DNA of 64,000 bases from an uncultured Adlercreutzia sp. GTDB taxonomy: Bacteria > Actinomycetota > Coriobacteriia > Coriobacteriales > Eggerthellaceae. This document shows, piece by piece, positions 43,215 through 49,745 of this stretch (position 1 is its first letter; each line of letters starts with the position of its first letter). The stretch is from contig CAJUSP010000005.1 of assembly GCA_910589165.1 (NCBI GenBank), forward strand, positions 72,318-136,317, in the 5' to 3' direction. Position numbers and translations under genes: made by a program. The notes beneath the pieces were generated by a model that ran no database searches, had not been told where the DNA came from, and worked only from the letters and a program-made list of their open reading frames with translations.

Positions 43215-43671
43215 CGAGCGCACGGGTTTCCTCTATGCTGCTGGAAAGGATGTCCAGGCGATAGAGGCCTTGGCTGCCGATGGCGTTGAGAATCATTGCG
43301 AGATCATCTCGTTCCTATCACAGCAAGCTGCCGAGAAGATGGTCAAGAGCATCTTCGTGAAGAACGGTGTCGTGCCGAACAAGACGCACAATGTGGACGA
43401 TCTGCTCGCCACGGCTATCGAGAACGAGTGGCTGGCGGCGACGGAGACTGCCATTGATGCCGCGTCCAACGTGAGCATGCATGCGGTAGCAGCGCGGTAT
43501 ACCCAGATGCCCGACATCACGCGTGGCGAGGCGCTCCAGGCTATCGCGGACTGCAACGCCATTGCTAAGTTGCTGGCTGATAATGGCTATGATTTCGTGC
43601 AAATCGAGGTGGAGGCTTCCTACCTGCATGACGAGTCTGAATCTGAGGAGGCTGTCTCTCAAGAGGGATAG
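43207..43671 (+). CDS. HEPN-domain protein (partner of MNT)
   Basis: 154 residues, all-helical. It has the HEPN features LSQQAAEKMVKSIFVKNG, PNKTHNVDDLLATA and AVAARYTQMPD. The RNase motif R-x4-6-H of toxic HEPN proteins is not visible: the region before ARYTQMP has no suitable Arg-His pair. It may be a non-nucleolytic HEPN or a substrate of the MNT. The C-terminus is acidic. It overlaps the MNT gene by 8 nt. Confidence 0.83.
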   Translation: MASERTGFLYAAGKDVQAIEALAADGVENHCEIISFLSQQAAEKMVKSIFVKNGVVPNKTHNVDDLLATAIENEWLAATETAIDAASNVSMHAVAARYTQMPDITRGEALQAIADCNAIAKLLADNGYDFVQIEVEASYLHDESESEEAVSQEG

Positions 43672-43697
43672 AGGTAATTCCGTCAGCGAAAACTTGC

Positions 43698-43725
43698 TTG
43701 CGGGGTCGCGGGGCTGTGGTAGACT
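43698..43725 (+). promoter_or_regulatory. Promoter of first zinc-ribbon/DUF6273 gene
   Basis: TTGCGG (43698-43703), 16 bp, TAGACT (43720-43725). The same arrangement is conserved at the paralogue (45191-45218). Confidence 0.65.
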
Positions 43726-43731
43726 TGTCGG

Positions 43732-43927
43732 CATGTCAAGCGTGCAGCACATAATCATGAGTCGGGGGGGGGTCTCTCCCTGCTAGCGGCCTAGGCTGGC
43801 CGCCGTGCGCTGATGCGGCATTCTTCCGGGCGGTCTGTCCGGGCAACCCAAGTGGATACAACCGAATAGCGAGAACCGGGGCGCCCAAGCCCTGTGTCGC
43901 CCTGCGCTCTCGCGGAGAGGAGCGCTG
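43732..43927 (+). ncRNA. Structured 5' leader, copy 1 (conserved with copy 2)
   Basis: The ~196 nt between the predicted RNA start and ATG contain a G9 tract (43764-43772), a stem GCGGCC/GGCCGC (43786-43791 with 43798-43803), a stem CCGGGC/GTCCGG (43826-43831 with 43837-43842) and a CGGGGC/GCCCTG stem. The second leader keeps these stems, with C-G to U-G and G-U to A-U changes, and shares TACAACCGAATAGCGAG. This suggests a cis-acting RNA or small RNA; no Rfam family was assigned. Confidence 0.5.
43764..43772 (+). repeat. G9 homopolymer in leader 1
   Basis: Nine consecutive G's about 40 bp after the -10 element; the matching tract is at 45257-45265. Confidence 0.9.
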
Positions 43928-45169
43928 ATGTTCTGTCCGAAATGCGGGAGCGAGGTGCAGGAGGGGTCGTCCTTCTGCGGGAAGTGCGGGGCGCCTGTTG
44001 GCGCTGCTCCGACCCAGAAGGGGGCGGAGGGCGGCGCGGCTGGCGCTGCGGCGTCGTCGGCCCCGGCTCCGAAGAAGAGTGGAGCCAGGATCGGCATCGT
44101 CGTTGCAGCAGTAGTTGTCGTGCTGCTGGCGGTGGTCGGCTTCGCGACGAACGGCTTCGGGCTCGGCGGCGTGCAGCCGAAGGAGGCCGTGGACGTGCTG
44201 GCAGCCAGCCAGGATTCGCCGGCCGAGGGTTCAGGCGAGGGCGCTGAAGGTGCTGGCGAGGATGCCGCCAACGGCAATGCCGGCGGCCAGAGCGCTGCCG
44301 CCGAGGCGACCGTGAAGTCCGCCGTCGAGGCCTACACGTGGGACGAGCTTTCGCAGATCTCGGCCGAGATCGCCGCTGCGGGCGACGAGGCCGCCGGCAT
44401 CGAGGTGGCGAAGAAATACAACCTCTGCACTCCCGACGGAAAGCTCGACGGTACTCAGGTGAAGTCGGTGACCCTGACCGACGGCACCCAGACCGCCGTC
44501 CAGATCGTCGGCTTCAACCACGACGACAAGACCGCTGGCGGCAAGGCGGGCATTACTTTCCTCTTCGGGGATGCGCTTGCGAAAGCACCTATGGTAAATG
44601 GTGAGGATAGTAGCGGAGGTTGGGAGAACTCTTCGATGCGCTCCTATCTATCGGGAGATACGCTGATGAGGTTACCCGAAGACTTGAGGGCGGCCATTGT
44701 GCCCGTTGATAAGTCTACAAACAATGATGGCGTGCCAGCGTCCCCAGAGTCATCGCTTTCATGCGTGACCACCACCTCCGATCTTCTGTGGTTGCCGTCG
44801 CAGAATGAGCTATACGGCTCAGATCCCTATGGCGATGGTGTGAGGTGGTTCGATGGCTATGGCCACTATAGTGACGATATGAGTGATGAAGAGATTAATG
44901 CTCTCCTTAACGATGTTCTTGATGCGGAGGGGGCCGAGTACCAGTACTTTAAAGAGTCGAGTGTCGGCGAGGTTGAAGAAAACGGCATCTATCTGTCGGA
45001 GGGAAAAGAGGCGCTGATTCGGAATTATGAGGGAGAGCCGATTTCGTGGTGGACTCGCACTCCGTATCTGGCGTGGGAAGTTTCATGGTGCTGCGTAAAC
45101 AACTATGGTGGCCCGTCATATAGCGGTGTGGATAACAGCGAAGGCGTTGTCCCTGGCTTCTGTATCTAG
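43928..45169 (+). CDS. Zinc-ribbon membrane protein with C-terminal DUF6273-like domain (paralogue 1)
   Basis: 413 residues. A zinc ribbon (CPKCGSEVQEGSSFCGKCG, residues 3-20) is followed by a linker, a membrane helix (~53-75), an Ala/Gly/Glu linker and a helical segment (YTWDELSQISAEIAAAGDEA, ~137-156). The extracytoplasmic C-terminal domain has the DUF6273-type pattern: SSMRSYL, LWLPSQNELYG, SWWTRTPYLAW and a final GVVPGFCI. The first ~180 residues nearly repeat in the next gene, while the C-terminal half diverges and is richer in A/T. Function unknown; a surface sensor or binding module is plausible. Confidence 0.82.
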   Translation: MFCPKCGSEVQEGSSFCGKCGAPVGAAPTQKGAEGGAAGAAASSAPAPKKSGARIGIVVAAVVVVLLAVVGFATNGFGLGGVQPKEAVDVLAASQDSPAEGSGEGAEGAGEDAANGNAGGQSAAAEATVKSAVEAYTWDELSQISAEIAAAGDEAAGIEVAKKYNLCTPDGKLDGTQVKSVTLTDGTQTAVQIVGFNHDDKTAGGKAGITFLFGDALAKAPMVNGEDSSGGWENSSMRSYLSGDTLMRLPEDLRAAIVPVDKSTNNDGVPASPESSLSCVTTTSDLLWLPSQNELYGSDPYGDGVRWFDGYGHYSDDMSDEEINALLNDVLDAEGAEYQYFKESSVGEVEENGIYLSEGKEALIRNYEGEPISWWTRTPYLAWEVSWCCVNNYGGPSYSGVDNSEGVVPGFCI

Positions 45170-45190
45170 CTCTCGTCAGCGAAAACTTCC

Positions 45191-45218
45191 TTGCGAGGCG
45201 GAACGGCTGTGGTAGACT
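45191..45218 (+). promoter_or_regulatory. Promoter of second zinc-ribbon/DUF6273 gene
   Basis: TTGCGA (45191-45196), 16 bp, TAGACT (45213-45218), duplicated from the upstream paralogue. Confidence 0.65.
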
Positions 45219-45224
45219 TGTCGG

Positions 45225-45422
45225 CATGTCAAGCGTGCAGCACATATTTATCAATTGGGGGGGGGTCCCTCCCTGCTAGTGGCCTAGTAGAGCCGCCGTG
45301 TGCTGACGCGCTAGTTCTCCGGACAGTTCGTCCGGGCAATTCAAGTCACTACAACCGAATAGCGAGCAGCGGGGCAACACTGCCCTGTGTCGTTCCGCGC
45401 CCTCGCGGAGAGGAGCGGCAGT
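45225..45422 (+). ncRNA. Structured 5' leader, copy 2
   Basis: About 198 nt. It contains a G9 tract (45257-45265), GTGGC/GCCGC (45279-45283 with 45292-45296), CCGGAC/GTCCGG (45319-45324 with 45330-45335) and CGGGGC/GCCCTG. Differences from copy 1 keep the stems paired. Confidence 0.5.
45257..45265 (+). repeat. G9 homopolymer in leader 2
   Basis: Nine consecutive G's at the same place relative to the promoter as in leader 1, although the bases just before it differ. Confidence 0.9.
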
Positions 45423-46559
45423 ATGTTCTGTCCTAAGTGCGGAAGCGAAGTGCAGGAGGGCCAACCCTTCTGCGGAAAGTGCGGCGCCCCGGTCGGGTCG
45501 GCCGCAGGAGGAGCCGGGGCGTCTGGGGCTCCGTCGTCCAAGAAGAACGGTGCGATGATCGGCGTCATCGTTGCGGCGGTGGTTGTTGTGCTGCTGGTCG
45601 TCGTCGGTTTCGCGACGAACGGGTTCGGACTCGGCGGCGTGCAGCCGAAGGAGGCGGTGGACGTGCCGGTGGCGGCTCAGGGCACGCAGACCGGCGGAGA
45701 AGAGGCGTCTGCGGACAATGGCGATGCTCCCAGCGCGGACGGCCAGGAAGACGACCAGGCCGCTGCCGCCGGCGCGGCTGTGAAGTCCGCCGTCGAGGCC
45801 TACACCTGGGACGAACTCTCGCAGATCTCGGCCGAGATCGCCGCAGCGGGCGACGAGGCCGCCGGCATCGAGGTGGCGAAGAAGTACAACCTCTGCACGC
45901 CAGACGGCAAGCTCGACGGCACCCAGGTGAAGTCGGTGACCTTGGCCAATGGTCGTCCAGTGACCGTGCAGATAATCGGATTTAACCATGACAATAGAAC
46001 AGACGGCGAGAAATCAGGTATCACGTTCGCTTTCGCTGATACTGTAACAATGGAAGACATGGAGATGAATTCTTCTGACACCAATGCTGGGGGTTGGGCA
46101 GCCTCTGAGATGCGCTCCTATTTGAACTCCGAAGGTATGGCGCTTCTTCCTCAGGAGCTTGCTGACAGAATTGTGGAGGTCGACAAGCTCACCAACAATA
46201 TTGGCGAGACGGAAGATCCAGCGGCAGTCTCCGCCACCTCTGATAAGCTTTGGCTGCTATCAGCTGTTGAGCTATGCGAGACACCCGTGTGGTATTCGGG
46301 TGACAGAAGCATCTATAACAATGTGCTTAAGGCGGAGGGGTCGACATATAAGCTTTATCGCGATATGGCAGTTACTCTATCTCCGGGTAACGAAATACTT
46401 GTAAAGGTGAATTTTGCAAAAACCCCTTGGGGCTGGTGGGGGCGTTCCCCCTACCCGGGTTTTTTGAACAATTTCTTGTATGTAAGTACTGATGGTTTTC
46501 CAGATCTCGGCCTTAATGCCTCGAATCAGGCTGGAGTCGTTCCTGCTTTCTGCATTTAG
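45423..46559 (+). CDS. Zinc-ribbon membrane protein with C-terminal DUF6273-like domain (paralogue 2)
   Basis: 378 residues with the same order as paralogue 1: zinc ribbon (CPKCGSEVQEGQPFCGKCG), membrane helix (~45-67), variable acidic linker and the conserved helix YTWDELSQISAEIAAAGDEA through LCTPDGKLDGTQVKSVTL. The DUF6273-like domain differs strongly in sequence (EMRSYLNSEG, LWLLSAVEL, GWWGRSPYPGF) but also ends GVVPAFCI. The C-terminal DNA is notably more A/T-rich than the N-terminal DNA. AGAGGAG precedes ATG 45423. Confidence 0.82.
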   Translation: MFCPKCGSEVQEGQPFCGKCGAPVGSAAGGAGASGAPSSKKNGAMIGVIVAAVVVVLLVVVGFATNGFGLGGVQPKEAVDVPVAAQGTQTGGEEASADNGDAPSADGQEDDQAAAAGAAVKSAVEAYTWDELSQISAEIAAAGDEAAGIEVAKKYNLCTPDGKLDGTQVKSVTLANGRPVTVQIIGFNHDNRTDGEKSGITFAFADTVTMEDMEMNSSDTNAGGWAASEMRSYLNSEGMALLPQELADRIVEVDKLTNNIGETEDPAAVSATSDKLWLLSAVELCETPVWYSGDRSIYNNVLKAEGSTYKLYRDMAVTLSPGNEILVKVNFAKTPWGWWGRSPYPGFLNNFLYVSTDGFPDLGLNASNQAGVVPAFCI

Positions 46560-46711
46560 CTAACCAGCATATTCCATGCTTGCATGGCATGGGGCCTTTT
46601 GAACAAATGCATCAGTCGTGAGATGAGAGTTTTCTGAGGTTCGGGACGGCTCCTGTGGCAGAGCAGTGACGGCTTATGGGGCCAAGATGTCGAATGAGAG
46701 GAGGATCCCCG

Positions 46712-47347
46712 ATGGGATTCATGGACAATGTGACCTCTGCGGTTAACCGCGGGACGGCTGCTGCAGGAAGGTCGGCCGACAAGATCAAGATCAACGCCCG
46801 GGTGAGCGAGATTGTCAAGCGGCGGCAGTCGCTGGCGGCGCAGCTGGGGGCGAGCCTGTACGAGGCCACTAAAGATGACCCAGCTTTGCGTGCGGGGCGC
46901 GAGGCGCTCTACGACGGGATCGCCTCTTGCGATGCCGAGCGGGCCGAGTGCGAGCGGCAGCTCGCTGCCCTGGAGGCGGCCGCAGCGGCCGAGGCCCAGG
47001 CGGCGGCCACGTTCACCTGCGCGGTGTGCGGGGCCCGCATGGGCGGGGGCGACCTGTTCTGCTCCGGCTGCGGGACGCCGGCCGAGAAGGCCCGCGCGGC
47101 GGCGCCTGCAGCGGCTCCGGCGCTCGCTGGCCCCGTGTGCGTCCAGTGCGGCGCGCCCCTCGGTGAGGGCGACCTGTTCTGCATGAGCTGCGGGGCGAGG
47201 GTGCAGCAGGCAGTTGCCATGGAGGGGGACTCAGGCATCGGTGAGCCTGAGTTTCGGGAGAATACTGGCATCGGCGAGTCCGAGCTCGTCGAGGTCGACG
47301 GAGCTGGCAATGTGACGATAACGCCCGGCCAAGAGGGGAGGGCCTAG
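46712..47347 (+). CDS. Cytoplasmic protein with coiled coil and two zinc ribbons
   Basis: 211 residues. The N-terminal part is helical (ADKIKINARVSEIVKRRQSL... to ~105) with a coiled coil rich in Ala/Glu. Two zinc ribbons follow: CAVCGARMGGGDLFCSGC and CVQCGAPLGEGDLFCMSC. The tail holds a repeated E-N/S-GIGE/S motif. No signal or membrane helix. ATG 46712 has GAGAGGAGGAT upstream. It abuts the next zinc-ribbon gene (1-bp gap), so the two are co-translated. Confidence 0.78.
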   Translation: MGFMDNVTSAVNRGTAAAGRSADKIKINARVSEIVKRRQSLAAQLGASLYEATKDDPALRAGREALYDGIASCDAERAECERQLAALEAAAAAEAQAAATFTCAVCGARMGGGDLFCSGCGTPAEKARAAAPAAAPALAGPVCVQCGAPLGEGDLFCMSCGARVQQAVAMEGDSGIGEPEFRENTGIGESELVEVDGAGNVTITPGQEGRA

Positions 47348-47348
47348 G

Positions 47349-48077
47349 ATGTTCTGCCCCAAGTGCGGCAACCAGCTGCCCGACGGCAGCGCGTTCTGCG
47401 GGAAGTGCGGGGCGCGGCTGGCGGGCCCGGCGGCTGCGGGATCTCCGGGGATTGAGCGGCAAGGGCATGGCCCTTGTCCTACGGGGCCGGGCTCGCCTTC
47501 GGCTTCGCCGCGTCCGGCTGCGGCTGCGGCGGCTTTCGGACTCTCGGGCGTGCAGATCGCGGCCGTGGTGCTGGCGGCTGTGGCGGCGGTGTTCGCGCTC
47601 ATGCCATGGTTCGTCACCTCGAGCTCGCTGCAGTTCGCCGGCGAGACGGCCTCGGCGGTGAGCTCGTTCCTGACCATGGGCACTTACAGCACGGCCCACT
47701 TCGAGGAGAGCTACGCCATGTTCTCGATCATGGACTTCGTGCGCGACTTCGCCTCCTACGTCGGATCCTCCTACTCGGGCGGCGGCATCATCGTGCCCGT
47801 CCTGGGGGCCTGGGCCGTCGGCCTTGTCGCCATGGTAGCGGGCGCGGTGCTCCTCGTGCTCCGAAAGGGGACGGCCTTGCTCGTGGCGGGCGCGGCCGTG
47901 CTCATGCTGGACGCGCTGTTCTACAGCTTCATGTTCTACGGGCAGTTCGTCGAGGGGGACTTCGCCGTGAGCTGCGTCAACCCGCTCGCGTGCGCGTTGG
48001 CCTGTTTGGCGGTCATCGTGCTGGCGCTCGCCGGCGGGTCCGCGAAGAAGAAGGCGGCCGCGGGCCGCGCGGCGTAG
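47349..48077 (+). CDS. Zinc-ribbon protein with four membrane helices
   Basis: 242 residues. Zinc ribbon CPKCGNQLPDGSAFCGKCG at 3-20, then a linker carrying ERQGHGPCPTG encoded by a 29-bp palindromic repeat, then about four hydrophobic helices (first at ~67-87, last at ~205-230) and a short basic tail (KKKAAAGRAA). Function unknown. It lies in a run of five zinc-ribbon genes and is followed after 10 bp by another. Confidence 0.78.
   Translation: MFCPKCGNQLPDGSAFCGKCGARLAGPAAAGSPGIERQGHGPCPTGPGSPSASPRPAAAAAAFGLSGVQIAAVVLAAVAAVFALMPWFVTSSSLQFAGETASAVSSFLTMGTYSTAHFEESYAMFSIMDFVRDFASYVGSSYSGGGIIVPVLGAWAVGLVAMVAGAVLLVLRKGTALLVAGAAVLMLDALFYSFMFYGQFVEGDFAVSCVNPLACALACLAVIVLALAGGSAKKKAAAGRAA
47456..47484. 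repeat. 29-bp palindromic repeat, copy 1 (inside coding sequence)
   Basis: GCGGCAAGGGC-ATGG-CCCTTGTCCTACGG, in the linker of the four-helix zinc-ribbon gene. It is the reverse orientation of the copies at 62409 and 62477. Confidence 0.85.
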
Positions 48078-48087
48078 GGAGGTTTCC

Positions 48088-49686
48088 ATGTTCTGTGTCA
48101 AATGCGGGAGCGAGATAGCGGACGGGTCGAAGTTCTGCCCGAAGTGCGGGGCGCAGCTGGCGGCCCCGGCGGCTTCTGGCTCTTGGGGGGCTGAGCGGCA
48201 AGGGCGTGGCCCTTGCCCTACGGAGGTGGCCTCGCCTGACTCCGGGGCTGCCATACCACTCAAGAGGAAGCCGAACGGTAAGGTGATCGGCGCTGCCGTG
48301 GCGGCGGTGGCCGTTGCGGTTGTGGTCGCCGGCGTCGCCATCGCGAACCCGTTCGCGACGCCTGAGCCCGCACCCGAGCCGGAGCCTGCGCCTGTGGCGG
48401 CTCCTGAGCCAGCTCCCGAGCCAGCATCTGAGCCGGAGCCTGCGCCCGAGCCCGAGCCTGCTGTCGAAGCCCCTTCTATTCCCGAAACCTGCTTTAGCAA
48501 GCGCGCTGGCACCGAGGGTCCGTTCGAGCTCTACAACATGCAGGGCGAGGAAGTTATGCCCGCCATAGAAGAGGCGGAATTTGCTGGTCCCTTCTCCGGT
48601 GGCGTGATCGTTGGCCTGTGGAACACCGAGGAGTATGACGAGGAATTCGAGACTGCTTACGACAAGAAGAATCATGTGGGTATATTCGATGGCGAGGGAA
48701 AGCTCACAGGTGATCTGACCGAGAAGTTATATGCGGTTGGTGTGCCCAATCTGTTTACGGTGAGCAGATCTGAGGCGCTCTGCTATTCCAACGGGCGCCT
48801 CGTGGTTCCCGTCTATTACACAACGGAGCGCACCGAGCCGCGCGAAGACGGCAAGATGTACGACGAGTTCAGGCGGGCTTTTGTGTTCGACACTGCCGGC
48901 GAGATCGTCTTCGAGTTCGAGTACGCCTCCGAGACCGTCCACTATGCCAGCGACTGGGGCTCCTTTGCCTACCATGATGGCGTGCTTCTGGCACACAAGC
49001 CCTCGGCGTTTGGGGAAGTAATTTACGACGTGGACGGCAAAGTGCTCGTTGACTGCGACGGGAATCAGTTCGATTCGCTTACTCCCTATGGCTACGGATA
49101 CTACTCCTACGGCGTTGGGCAAGAGCCTGTCCTCGCCTACGACGGAGCAGTGGCGCTTGATCCTGCGACGCTTAATGCTGACGGCATCGTGAATGCCTCC
49201 GTGTCCGGTGTGCAGCCGCTGACGGGGGGCGCGGTGGCGGTGAGCGCCGAGAAGGAGAACCCGCACGAGGGCGGCAAGAACCTGGCGGTGGAGGGCGTCT
49301 ACAGCCTCGCCGAGGGCCGTTGGCTCTTCCCTCTGGAGAAAGACCTCGAGAGCGGCGAGGGTTATGGCGGCGTTTTCCCCATTCTCCAGAATTCCGAGGA
49401 GCCGGCACCGACGGCGTCCACGTCCGACGCCGAAGCGACTACGGACTCGTCCGACGATGTAGCCGAATCTTTCGCTCGGCTCGTGAACGGCAAGGGGGAG
49501 ACCGTCTTCGACGCCACGATGCTGGGAGACTCTCTTACGTTCAAGTTCGTCGATGGCTATGAGCACCTTCACGACGGGTACTGGAAAGTCGACGGGTTCA
49601 CTTACGACACCAACGATACGGTGGTCATATACATAAAGGACGGCGTTTACCAGGGCTACCAGACCTTCGACTTCGCTCTGTCCTGA
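48088..49686 (+). CDS. Zinc-ribbon membrane protein with Pro/Glu stalk and large beta-rich outside domain
   Basis: 532 residues. Zinc ribbon CVKCGSEIADGSKFCPKCG, a linker with the repeat-encoded ERQGRGPCPTE, a membrane helix at ~71-90, a long P-E-P-A stalk (~95-128), then ~400 residues outside. That domain is rich in Gly/Tyr/Trp turns (VGIFDGEGKLTGDL, RAFVFDTAGEIVFEF, VIYDVDGKVLVDCDG) and resembles WG/KWG-like beta repeats without a clear match. Its downstream neighbour is a CAP surface protein. Confidence 0.78.
   Translation: MFCVKCGSEIADGSKFCPKCGAQLAAPAASGSWGAERQGRGPCPTEVASPDSGAAIPLKRKPNGKVIGAAVAAVAVAVVVAGVAIANPFATPEPAPEPEPAPVAAPEPAPEPASEPEPAPEPEPAVEAPSIPETCFSKRAGTEGPFELYNMQGEEVMPAIEEAEFAGPFSGGVIVGLWNTEEYDEEFETAYDKKNHVGIFDGEGKLTGDLTEKLYAVGVPNLFTVSRSEALCYSNGRLVVPVYYTTERTEPREDGKMYDEFRRAFVFDTAGEIVFEFEYASETVHYASDWGSFAYHDGVLLAHKPSAFGEVIYDVDGKVLVDCDGNQFDSLTPYGYGYYSYGVGQEPVLAYDGAVALDPATLNADGIVNASVSGVQPLTGGAVAVSAEKENPHEGGKNLAVEGVYSLAEGRWLFPLEKDLESGEGYGGVFPILQNSEEPAPTASTSDAEATTDSSDDVAESFARLVNGKGETVFDATMLGDSLTFKFVDGYEHLHDGYWKVDGFTYDTNDTVVIYIKDGVYQGYQTFDFALS
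48195..48223. repeat. 29-bp palindromic repeat, copy 2 (inside coding sequence)
   Basis: GCGGCAAGGGC-GTGG-CCCTTGCCCTACGG, same frame and same linker position as copy 1. Confidence 0.85.
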
Positions 49687-49745
49687 GGCTAGGCGCAGGC
49701 GAGGATGAGTAGGTTTAGGCGACGAAGCCAAAAGGAGAATTTACT

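Noticed and set aside
44560..46559. Diversity-generating retroelement acting on the variable C-termini
   Set aside because: No reverse transcriptase gene or template repeat is in the window, and differences are spread widely rather than at AAY-type codons.
46560..46711. Third copy of the structured leader before the double zinc-ribbon gene
   Set aside because: Neither the G9 tract, the promoter spacing nor the conserved unpaired block is present.
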